From NCBI RefSeq assembly GCF_021134715.1, contig NC_060017.1, positions 1,674,001-1,738,000 on the forward strand: DNA of 64,000 nt, in the 5' to 3' direction. Made by a program: the position numbers and the translations under genes. Below the pieces are notes generated by a model. The model saw only the letters and a list, made by a program, of their open reading frames with translations, had not been told where the DNA came from and made no database searches. Origin of the DNA: Daphnia pulex. Its lineage: Eukaryota; Arthropoda; Branchiopoda; Diplostraca; Daphniidae. Each line of letters starts with the position of its first letter. Position 1 is the first letter of the stretch. This document shows, in pieces, positions 35,903-46,704 of the stretch.

Positions 35903-35922
35903 TGGTTATTCGAGAATAACCA
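35903..35922. promoter_or_regulatory. Perfect inverted repeat with heat-shock-element core
   Basis: TGGTTATTC, GA, GAATAACCA is a 9 bp perfect inverted repeat. Its core TTCGAGAA matches the tail-to-tail unit of a heat shock element. It lies about 120 bp upstream of the expected start of the secreted-protein gene. Binding is not shown; a full HSE usually has three units and only two are clear. Confidence 0.4.
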
Positions 35923-37090
35923 TCATGTATTCTTCGGTTATTTTCCTCGGGCAGTTTTCTTTCTTTCACGCTTTATTATATTTATTCATCTTTATCGTTG
36001 AAAGAACCTACCTTGCATGATACGTGTATACGTTCGTTCAACCGCAAGGATGATTGAACTTTGTACTTGCATAGATGGATATTTCTTATTTACAAAGTCG
36101 TGGCCTGAAGGAAGAATCAGAAATACTGTGCTTGAAGGACTCGAGATGTTGATACATTTGTGGGGTCCTTTTTTCAGTTATTTTCTAATTATTTTTATTA
36201 TACCGATTAAAATTATAACCAAGATTCAACTAACTCAGTATAGTCGTCTTTCGTGTTACCTTACGGGAAGTACAAACGGGAAAGATTATAAAAACTGTAA
36301 ATTATTCTGACCTTCGCTATCCAGTGAAGGACATGAAGAGTGAAGAGTAAGATCTTAAAGAATTCTTAAATAATAAAGGGATTTTCCACATTTAAGAGAA
36401 GCACGTTGGGGTCGGCATGGCGCAATCTGGTTTGTGTCCTTACCGTACACGATGCAATGCCCCCGACTCTGCTAAAGTATTTCTTTTTTTATTTATCCAG
36501 TCATGATTGTAAGAATTCGTGCCTTTAGATGGTTGACCAAATGACTAGACAGATTTTAAAGAGTATCTTTCCTTATAAATGAACTTCGCCTTTTTATTGA
36601 AATACGAATATTTTATTCATTCAATAAATTGACATTTTCTCTTCATACTATATTGTCATAAAGCAGTTTTACCCTGAAAACGTACTTGAATTCACACCTC
36701 CAATAGTTCAACGGCTGCTAAGAAAATGCGCTTTGAATATTCTAAAATCTTATCTATTTTTCCTATTGGTTATTTAGAATGATTTCAAGTTTCAAGCAGA
36801 GCTATAGAATACTACATCTACATATATAGAGCTATAGAATACTAAGCTATAGTATTCTATAGCTCTGTTTCAAGCGTTTTGCGCTAGCAGGCTTCTGTTT
36901 TTATTTTTTTTTATTTGGCGCCACGCTCAACGCCACCTATGATTTGGATTTGTGATTTTGTGTGGATTCGAACTTGAAGTCTGCAGACGCTTTTTGCGTT
37001 AGATCAGTAGCGTTCTGCGTTGAACAGCGCAGCAACAAATTGATTTGGTTTTGACTGTTCAAAATATAACAGACGCTGTCTATTTTAAAC
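35923..37090. other. Spacer upstream of cactin
   Basis: No supported gene. A frame at 36017-36310 has hydrophobic stretches but no domain or splice support. A strong hairpin is listed separately. The right end must contain the cactin promoter. Confidence 0.5.
36800..36867. repeat. Repeated and inverted GAGCTATAGAATACTA hairpin
   Basis: GAGCTATAGAATACTA occurs at about 36800 and again at 36829-36844, followed after a few bases by its inverted form TAGTATTCTATAGCTC ending near 36866. This can form a 16 bp stem. The flanks TTTCAAGC also recur on both sides. It lies about 225 bp before the cactin ATG. Confidence 0.7.
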
Positions 37091-39735
37091 ATGGGAAGAC
37101 ACAATAAAAGGTTAGTCAAATAATTAGTTTAAATCCAAATTCTCAGTTTAAAATAACTATAATAATTACATCGTGTCAACACTCAACAGTAGGTCGCGTT
37201 CGAGAGATAAGGACTCTAGAAGTCGACATCGTGATTCTTCGTTGAGACACAGAGAAGAATCTGCAAGGAAGCCCTCATCCAGTCTAAAAGAAAAAGAGTA
37301 TGAGGACCAAAGAAGAGACAGCAAATACCAACAAAGGAGGTCAAGGTAGTGACAATTAAAAATTTTTAAATATCAGTTCCCTATTTAGTTTTTCGGTTTG
37401 CATATCTAGGTCTCCAAAGAATACAAAAGAAAAACCTAGTAGAAGTAGAAAACAATCCCAAAGTCCTTCTGATTCCAGTGATAGTGATGGAAAACTTGTT
37501 ATGAACAAGGACTTATTGGAAAAATTAGAAAAGGAACGTCAGAGAGTTTTGGCAGACAAAAAGAAATGGAAGGAACAGGTATTTTAATAACAACAATTTA
37601 ATTTATACTGTATGTGATGTTTTCTTTTGAGACCAGCTGCCACATTAATTGATATTATAGTTTCCTTAAGGTTATATGGATGATGTAGCTTGTCTTACTA
37701 CTTCTCATTGTAATAATTCCCTTTTTTCCCTCCCTTAGATGAAAGCTCTTGAAACTCCAGAAGAGAAGCGAAAGAGGAGGCTATTGAAGAAGGAAAGCAA
37801 AGAAATGAAACGAAAAGAGCAGATGGGGTGGGACAATGAACTTCTTCAATACACAAATTCAGATAATCCTTTTGGAGATTCTAATTTGCTTGATAAATTT
37901 GTATGGAAAAAGAAATTTGAGAAAGAAGGTGAGAAACTTTAAGATTGTTTAAATTAGAAAATGTTAACAACCCTTGTTTTTTAGGGAGAGGTGACATGAG
38001 CCAAGAAGAGATTGAGCGGGAGCTTAGAATGAAACAATTGGCCAACAGAGATGAACTTGAAAAGGTTAAAGCCAGAAGGTTAGAAAGAGAAAAAGAAAAA
38101 GAAGCCAGAGAAGATGAGACAGCAGATCTACAACGTACCAAAGAAGCTGAACAATTCAAAGAATGGCAGCAAAGTGAAGATCAATTTCATTTGGAGCAAG
38201 CAAAGTTACGTTCAGCTATTCGCATTCAGGTACATACAAGAACATTTTGCCATTAAAATTCGTGTCAAGTATTCATAATTTTGTTTTATTATGCAGGATG
38301 GAAGAGCAAAGCCTGTTGATGTCTTGGCAAAATATATAAATTCCGAAAATGATCCTGAAGCTGTGGAGATGAACGAACCTTATTTTTATCTCATGGGATT
38401 GACATTGACTGATTTAGAAGACTTAGTAGCCGACATTAAGGTAAAGAAAAACTATAATTATTTTTAATCTTTATAATTAATCTCTAACATTTTTTGAATC
38501 AGGTGTACATGGAACTGGAAAAAGAATCTAGTAATTTGGATTACTGGAATGATTTAATGGTTATTGTCGAGGATGAAGTCCGAGCTATGAGAAAAATAGA
38601 ACGATCCAAGAAGAGTGATTATGAAGCTGCTATGGGTCGACAAGAGGGTATCCATACAGCCGTAGCCCAGGACGTAGCTAGCATATTTAAAAACAAGACA
38701 GCTCCTGCACTGTTGGCTCTAAAAAGCAACATCGAAAAGAAGATCGCTGCTCGCCAGGAAGGTGTTGACATTTCGTATTGGGAAAGTCTTCTAAGCCAGC
38801 TTAAAGCCCATATTGCACGGGCACGACTACGCGATCGCCATGGAGCTAATTTAAAACGAAAACTGGAACTTCTCAAAGCACAGCAAGGTCTCATTGACAC
38901 TGCTGCTGCAGAGGCATCGCGTTCGGGGGTTAAATTGGAGCCTGAAGATGAAGACGCAAGTGCGGAAGCTGCTGCAGAACAACCTAGCACTGCTGAGCAG
39001 GACGAAGAAGAGGAAGAAGAAGCAGGTGGTGCAGATGATGAGCTAGAGATCCGAGGCCAAGCGGAGAGGGACCTCCTAGAACCTTGTTTAGTTGCTTACG
39101 AAACGGGTCGATACAGTCCAGTGTACTTGGAACCCAGCCAGATGGAACCAACACAACTCATCTACACTGAAGAAGATGACTTGGAGCGATTAGAGTTTGC
39201 CCGTGCCCGTGTACAAGGCCGTGGAGTGGCCAGCGGCGCCACCGAATCGGAAGTATCATTAGAAGAACGAGCAATGCGTGGTGAAGCGTTAAAAGGCATG
39301 TCGGCCGATGAAGCAATATTTTCCGTTGAATCGGCTATTGACAAACCAGTTTACCTGTGGTCGGATAAATACCGACCTCGCAAACCTCGGTACTTTAATC
39401 GCGTCCATACTGGTTTTGAGTGGAACAAGTACAATCAGACCCATTACGACATGGACAATCCGCCTCCAAAGATTGTTCAGGGTTACAAATTCAACATCTT
39501 CTTCCCTGATTTGATCAACAAAAACTCTACACCTCAGTACACCATCACGCCCTGTGCCGACAATAAAGACTTTGGTATCTTGCGATTCCGCGCTGGCCCA
39601 CCTTATGAAGACATTGCCTTCAAAATCGTCAATCGTGAATGGGAATATTCTTACAAGAAAGGATTTCGTTGTCAGTTCCATAACAACATTATGCAACTTT
39701 GGTTCCACTTTAAACGCTACCGATATCGTCGTTAG
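37091..39735 (+). CDS. cactin: Cactin
   Basis: Cactin is a conserved nuclear protein linked to the spliceosome. It was found as a partner of the IkB protein Cactus and is needed for splicing and sister-chromatid cohesion. Seven exons: first exon 37091-37109 (MGRHNKR), last exon about 38503-39735. The N-terminus is an Arg/Ser-rich, Lys-rich region (SRSRDKDSRSRHRD). Next is a charged helical middle (PEEKRKRRLLKKESKEMKRK; GDMSQEEIERE) with the conserved block FVWKKKFEKEG. An acidic stretch (DEEEEEEAGGADDELE) follows. The C-terminal cactin domain has KYRPRKPRYFNRVHTGFEWN, GYKFNIFFPDLI, FGILRFRAGPPYEDIAF, REWEYS and the invariant end FKRYRYRR. The stop is TAG at 39733-39735. It appears complete and ordinary for the family. 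Confidence 0.97.
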
Positions 39736-40054
39736 GCGATTTTACTTTTATCATTTTTTTTTTATATTACTTGAATCTGAATAATACAAAACTTGCTTTT
39801 TCAGTTAACTCTGTATTTGATTGTACGCGAGACAACTGGTCGAGGGGTGTAATTTAGTGAAAAATGGTACTCTTCAATTTGGATACTCTAGTCTTTTTGT
39901 TATGGTTGTTGGCAAATGAATAATTGGCAAATAATGGGTAGTTAATTCGCTAAAGTGATCAAGACTCGATTTGAGACGGGCATAACGCGAACAGCCGCGC
40001 TGTGTGATGTGAGTGGTGGTCCATAAACAGTCAAGTCAACTGCTCTGTTGAAAT
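39736..40054. other. Shared 3' region of convergent cactin and Inos
   Basis: Short tail-to-tail spacer with 3'UTR sequence of both genes and no coding frame. Confidence 0.5.
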
Positions 40055-42201
40055 TTAGAGACCGTTAACTCCTTCGGTGATTTGAGAAATGCCATTGACA
40101 TAAGGCTTGGTTTTGGTTGGGCTGTCGAGCTTCATTTCCCCTTTGGCACCTCCCGTCGGGCTTGCAACGTGAAGGGGCTTTGCGAAACGATGTTCGAGCA
40201 TCATGTGGTTGACCGGAGGTAAAGCAAGGCAAGCACGGAAAATATTTTCGATGCTAGATCGCTGGCGGTTGAGTGAGTTGATAACGGGTGCTCCTTCTGG
40301 AACGAGAGGCGCCTGAAGGAAATATGAAACAATTATTATTTTGTAAAGTTCAGGTGAAAGAAATATCTGTTACTTTACCTTGCACAGATAACTGAGAATT
40401 GAGAGAACTGAATGGAAAGGCTGGTAAGTCGTTTGGTTGGGTCCGCGGAATGTAATCCGTTGGCAGATTTCAGTTAAGATGACCAGATCAAGAATAATGG
40501 GGCTGGCCAACAAAGAATCTTCACAGGTGTTGTGGATAACCAATGTGTTGTGACCGCCCATCATTATTTCAGAGGTATATTCATCCATTGCTCTTTTGCT
40601 GTCACCTAATTAATCGATCGACACTAGTTAACAAATGTTTAGTATTTTAGAATACTAAAAATGAACTCACCAACATAAGGAACGTATTTGATCACAACAG
40701 TGTGATCGGGTTTTTCTCCTGGCTTGTAAAGGACTGGATTAGATTCCACCATGTCGTCGACAACGTTACTTTTAGAAATCTGAGGAGCAAAATTCAATGA
40801 ATTACCTGGTAAGAATAAAAAATTAAAAGTAATGAACCTCTTTGGAGCGGAATTGTTGTGGGGCAGAAAGATTCTTGCCATCATTGTTTCCCAAATGATT
40901 GTAACTGACAATTGAAACAGGTTTAAGACCGGCACTGACCAGGAAGTCGACCAGCACAGACTTGAGTTTAGTTTGACCCGACTTGAAATCGTCACCACCA
41001 ATAAATACATTGGCCTTTTCGGCCATTTCAATACAACCGGGGACAAAAGTGTTTTGAGGCGATCCATTGATAAATGCACACTATAAATTTAAAAAAAAAA
41101 AAAAAATGAATGTCAAACAAAGTTCATCATTCAGCAAAGTCAAAGGTTCAACATACCCCTTCCAGGATGCTTGCTACAGCAAATAATGTTGATGGTGCGA
41201 TTTCGCTGGCATCCTCCTTGATGGAACGCATTAAATGCTCGGCTGTGTCGTTCAGTCCTGGAACAATATCAGCAAAACGCTCGGTATTGGCAGTCCAGAG
41301 CAGTATAACTTTGTCTAAAGCATGCTCACTATTAAAGTAATCAAAAATTAATTGGACAACAGTTTCGGATGTTGAATCGAATTGAACTTACGCCCTGAAT
41401 TCACGAATGTCCTTGCGGATCTGTTCAATTTGCTCTCGCTTCGTGCCACCCATCACATTATCGGCCCTCTCTGATTGATTAGCTGCAATAAAGTCTGGCG
41501 AGTAGATTGACGGCCTGGGTTTCATCTTTTGCATATAGGGACGCAATTGTTCCTTTAAGAAAACAATTCAATTACAGTTAATAAGTAGATCAGCTACAAT
41601 TTTAAGGAATAAAGCTTCCGAAGATCTCCAACCTGCAGCGAAGGTTCAAGAACCCGAGCTCTATCCATGGCGGAAGCTAAATCCAGCGATGAAATGTCCC
41701 ATCCATCGAGAACAATATCGTCTGGATGGACCATGGGCAACAGGTCATGGAAAGGGATATAAACGTCCCGGCCATCAGACCCCATGCCCAATGAGACAGT
41801 CGATGACATCATCAAGGAGCCGTAGTAGTTGGCCTCCTGGTGTCCGTTGCGCGTTGGCCACGACAAGGCTAGCTTGTTGGCAAGAACGGCGGCTGTCACA
41901 GTCGTTCCATTATTCCCGCCCCAGCCAACCAACATAACGCCAAGTTTCGGGACTTGACGTTCCGTCCGGATTCGTAGACGGGAGGTATTTGGAGTAACCT
42001 GTTAAAAAAATAAAAATACCAAAAATGTAACACGCATGCTCAGAATGAAGTTCGGCTGGTTAAAATGGCGATCAACTTGCACGTTACCTTGTACCTTCCG
42101 TCGGACGCCGGCTCCACGCGGGATGTACAGTAATCATAATCCGCTTCAATGTAACGATCGCCGTACGTTACGTTTGGGCTGTCAACTTGGAATTTGGCCA
42201 T
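40055..42201 (-). CDS. Inos: Inositol-3-phosphate synthase
   Basis: Converts glucose-6-phosphate to myo-inositol-3-phosphate with NAD as internal redox cofactor; it is the first step of inositol synthesis, in the cytosol. About eight exons starting [20 protein letters not shown]. The NAD-binding Rossmann motif is [20 protein letters not shown]. Further conserved blocks are [103 protein letters not shown] and the late block LEHRF. The C-terminus ends [10 protein letters not shown]. Length is close to that of animal homologues. Start and stop both agree with the family. Confidence 0.97.
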
Positions 42202-45200
42202 TTCTCTTTTTGTCGTTGTTATTTTTATAATAATTTAACCTGTAATGTACACGAAGGGGAGAGAAAGGGGCATGAGATGATTTAGGAAAGCGAAGCAGTC
42301 GACTAAAATAAGACGACTGGCAGGAAGACGAGAATCGAACGATCTACTGGATTCTGCGCGTGAAAATCAAGGCCAAGACCAAGACTGCCCCTGGCGTTCA
42401 CCGACCATTGCATGAACTCGGGAGAATCGCGCCACCCCCACGTGACATGCAAGATAATTTTTTCCTGGCTACCATATTTGCTGCTCACCCATACCGAGTT
42501 CAACGCGCTCTGCAATGTTAAAATTGAGCAGCCAGAAGCAAACGTGATTCCGTAGTCTGTGATGATGCTGGGCTGGATCGAGAGGCCAAGGATGACAGAA
42601 CAAAATTCACTTATTCACAAGAATCATGCAACCATGTCAAACACCCAAGCTCACTGCTTATTAAGTGAAATGCTTTTGGCAGACGACGAAACGACGTGTA
42701 TCTTTCTCAGCCCCCATATAAATATCCCGCGCATGCGCTGGATTGCGTTCAGAAACATCAAATTTTCATTGTCCTTTCTTGTTTTATTAATATAAATAGA
42801 ATATGTTTACTAAACTATAGGTCCAAACTTGAAAAATCAATTGTGAATCATTAATTATAATTTTGAATTACAAACTAAAAAATATCTTTTTTCAACGTTG
42901 CCACAAATATTACTGGCGATTCCCGGTTGGTAAGGAGACCATTTTTTGTACTGTAGCCGGTATTATAACAAACCCGGAAATTAGGAAACGATAAACAGCA
43001 CTTTATTACTTGTTGGTTGGTTACTATCTCTGACCATATGGCTGGGGTTATTAAGAGGTTATGATAAAAAAAAACGAAACGGAAATTGCGTCAAACGAAA
43101 CGTGACGTCAGATACTAGACGGTTCAGGATCGATCAAGAAACCTGTGAAATACAGTCGCCTCTAGTTCCAATTTCACAGAGTGAAAAACTAATACTGACA
43201 CAGCTGACGTGTTATCTAAAAAAGTTAATTTCTTACAGTTAAAGTTGACCAAGACTGACACATCGCTCAATGATTTAAATAACGAAAATCGGGCAAACAC
43301 AGAATGTATAGGAAAACCATCTTACCTCAGAGTTTGAACTTTGAACAAGGAGTGAGTAGCAGTTTGAAGTTGCAAGCTTCAACAGCTTCAGAGTTTGTCA
43401 GCAAAATGAAGAGGAGAGGTTGTGGGTCCCAAGGTTATATATGACTAAGTGTTATTCCTATGGCCAGAGATTTCTTTTCAGATTTGGCCTTCCTGGTGCT
43501 GCAGGGGTAAGGTTGTTTTTGCAGCCAGTGCACAAGCTGTGAGGGTCAAGGTTACAGTGTTATTACTTTCACTCACTTTGTACAGACTTACAGTTACTAA
43601 GGAATTCATTATTTGTTTAATGTGTTTTAATCTCCTCTACCCTACATGGAAATACAAACTAATAACTTTCAAATTGCAGCTTATTTTCAACAAAACTTTT
43701 TAAGGCGTAGTGAAAAGATTCAAGATTTTTTCAAAAGGAAGAGAGAGGTCAGTAGCCCTAACGGTGATTCGGAATTCCGAATTGTTGACCGCTTGGCTTT
43801 TCATGTTTCAGCCTGCCATACATGCTGATGAGAGGAATAGCATTCTTATGGTGATCGCAGTTTCGCAATTTGACCTTTTCTGACAACAGTAACAAACTCA
43901 ACAATAAACAACAACATATTCTTAAATGTAACTTCATGACTTACCCCACAACTGCTAGCCTTTCCTGAGAAATCACTGAACTTTTGACAACTGACAGACG
44001 AAATTAATTTCGTCGTTTGTCAGATCAGAAAAAACGTTGCCTTTTTTTTAAATAGAACTTAAAAAATTTTAAAAGCGGAATCGTTCGCAAAATGCAGAGA
44101 ATAAAATATATGGAAATATGGAATAGTTTTTTTTGTTGTAAAACTACTGCCCGTTATTTTAAATCTTACTAGTTACAAATGGTGGTGTCATAAAGTTGAC
44201 TTTAATATCTAGGGATTTCTTCGTTGACGGATTTAGTCTTAATGCAACATGGAAGATTGGAATCCCACTTGACCAAAGGAATTTATCTCCCCGGGAGTGG
44301 GTTTATGTAGGTGTACACTGTACAAGATAAAAAAAAAAAGATTTACTCTCAGTGGGGCTAAATAGGCTTAAAAGTAAGAAGGGTACCGGGTACCTTAACT
44401 ACGAAATCTGCCAACAGAAGTTAACGAATACGACGTTGATAACCTTATTGATTTAATACGTTGCAATTGTGAAGTAAAGATAGTTGAACCAAGCAGCGCA
44501 TTTCGTTTTCAAATGAAAGAGTTTCAGTGCAATGTAAGTTAGTTAGTTAGTCACTTCTCACGTCGTGCTGTCTGCGTTCAAAATCCGCACGGCTCACGGT
44601 GTGTTAACTGTTAACGCCTGGCAACGTCCTCAAAAAGAAACACTTTCAAACGGTTTCTGTTGGTTACTATGCTAAGTTTTATTTTACATGAATAATTCAG
44701 CTTTACTTACTTTGTTTGTTGGTGCTCACGTGCAAACTACGCCAACATGAAGATATACTACATAGCAACGTAAATTCAGTCGTTTTTGTTTGTTTTTGTA
44801 CGAAGCTGTATATGTACAGTATCTTTATTCATTGCTCAGTGTTCACATGTAATAATAAGTATATAGGCTTTTCATGTAGTATATTATATAATTTCTTTTT
44901 TTCATTCTCATTCGTAGCGCAAGAACAACAGCACGACAACACGTACAGCTCAACTTACATGTAGGTATCGTTTATTTATATTTTACTGGTGTAAGTTTTA
45001 AGTATTTTGCGCGTTACGTAACGTTTGACGGGGAAAACAATTTTCAATACATTTTATGTTCGGAACCTAATGGAATGATACTCAATTTTGACATACATCC
45101 GATTTGCTGACATCAAACAACCGCTTAATTCGATTTCGCATGAAACGGACAACTATTTTAAGTTCAAAGCCAGCAGATTGAGGAATGGAAATTGGGGAAC

Positions 45201-46704
45201 AGCAAACTGAAGAGGAGGAAACAATCTAGCCATGGCTCATTCCCGACATTGTTGGCATTGTTACAACATACAACAACCCCGCAACAAAGATAATAGGTTT
45301 CTTCATCTTCGTTAACGCATGTAGATTTGCGGGGTTATGGTCGTGCCTTTTCGGGGTACTAGAACTAATTAACAATTACGTTACAAAACATTAGCCTGAT
45401 TGGTTGCGTCCAAAGTTCATTGATGCACAGAAAATCTTCTTACCAACTGATGACGAGAAGTTCTTTTTGAAGTCGGTCATTATTTGACTTGTGCATTAAT
45501 ATGTCAATTGTCAAATGAGAAGCTCAAAACTAATCTGGATGGTTAACATATCTTCCTTTTGTCTTCAAGTTTACAAGAAATGAATTTAAGAAAATTCGTG
45601 TTCGATTTTCGACCCAGTCTCACAACGCAACACAACGAGAGGCAATCAAGCAAACGACTTTCATCTGCAGTCCGCAGAGTCCGCCCACACGAGTTACCCG
45701 GAACTTTTTCGTGAAGTGAATACCTAATGGGAGCCGAGACGATTGTTGAAATCGAGGCTTCACAGTTTCGATACAAACCTGCCCGGCCAACAGTCTCAAA
45801 ATAATGGAGCGTGGGCTATACAAAAACCTTGGAACAAATCATTATTCCGTAGCTTTGGCCTTATAACAACCGGCGTGCTTCCCATTCCATTTTCGTTCCC
45901 AACGCGCACTCTTTTCTAACCGCGCCTTTATATATACTCCCTCCCAGTAATTGCTCAAAGACGACGTCTTTGCCGATGCGACGTGTCAGGTTTCTTAATT
46001 TGCCGACAAACAAAAAAAGTGACTACCGGTAGCTGCTGTTGCGTTGCCGGGTGTGGTAACAAATCTTTTCTAGATAGGACGCATCTCTACTTTCTCCTGG
46101 GCTCCTCCATTCAAGCGACGACACGATCTAAAGCTGTGAGGAAGATGAGCCACAAAGGAACAAAGATATTTTCGTGATGTCAGTATGGTGTGAATGTGTA
46201 CGTACTGCGCACGCTAGATGAGATTTAGTATAAAGACTACACAGCAACGCTGATGATTTTTATGGTGGCTGTGTCGCACATACACTTTTTATTACATTGT
46301 GGGCCTAAAAAACCCACAGATCAAAGCAAATTTCATCTTCGGCGGCAGTTGATCTCTCTTCTATCAGGCAACGTAACCCGAAAGAAAGGCGACGAAAGCA
46401 GGTAGCGGATGTTGTCTGAATACCTATTTGAACGTCACAGTGTCTTCCCGCTTTTGGCCGAGTTCGTTCAGTACGGAGAGAAATAGCGTCGACCAAAACG
46501 GCAATTAAACGGAGAACGGCACGTAAATTGAGCAGCCATTTTGGTTAATGCTTGCCTAACAGCGTGATGCAGAGCTGATTAGTTCCGTGTAGAGTTCAGT
46601 GATAATAATTTAGAGTGCACACGTTTTACCATCACGTTGTCCGTGGGTCGTCGCAGGCACAAATTTTAACCACCCAGTTGGGTCCGTCACCGAAGCCCAT
46701 CTAA
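42202..46704. other. Long spacer between Inos and the receptor gene; no gene seen
   Basis: About 4.5 kb without a convincing coding exon on either strand. The left 100-300 bp is the Inos promoter. An inverted repeat lies at 43991-44023 (listed separately). Short open frames at 43449-43828 and 44716-44964 have no domain. The right end must hold the receptor 3'UTR. Confidence 0.5.
43991..44023. repeat. Near-perfect inverted repeat
   Basis: CTGACAGACGAAATTAATTTCGTC followed by GTTTGTCAG reads almost the same on both strands, with an AATT centre. It could form a cruciform or be a terminal fragment of a small inverted-repeat element. No transposase is nearby. Confidence 0.6.

Noticed and set aside
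36405-36480. tRNA-like sequence near GGCATGGCGCAATCTGG
   Set aside because: No T-arm GTTCGA-type sequence or acceptor pairing follows; the cloverleaf cannot be drawn.
36940-37010. tRNA-like 3' half on the minus strand (AAGTTCGAATCC)
   Set aside because: The T-loop word is present, but no matching anticodon, D arm or acceptor stem could be found upstream.
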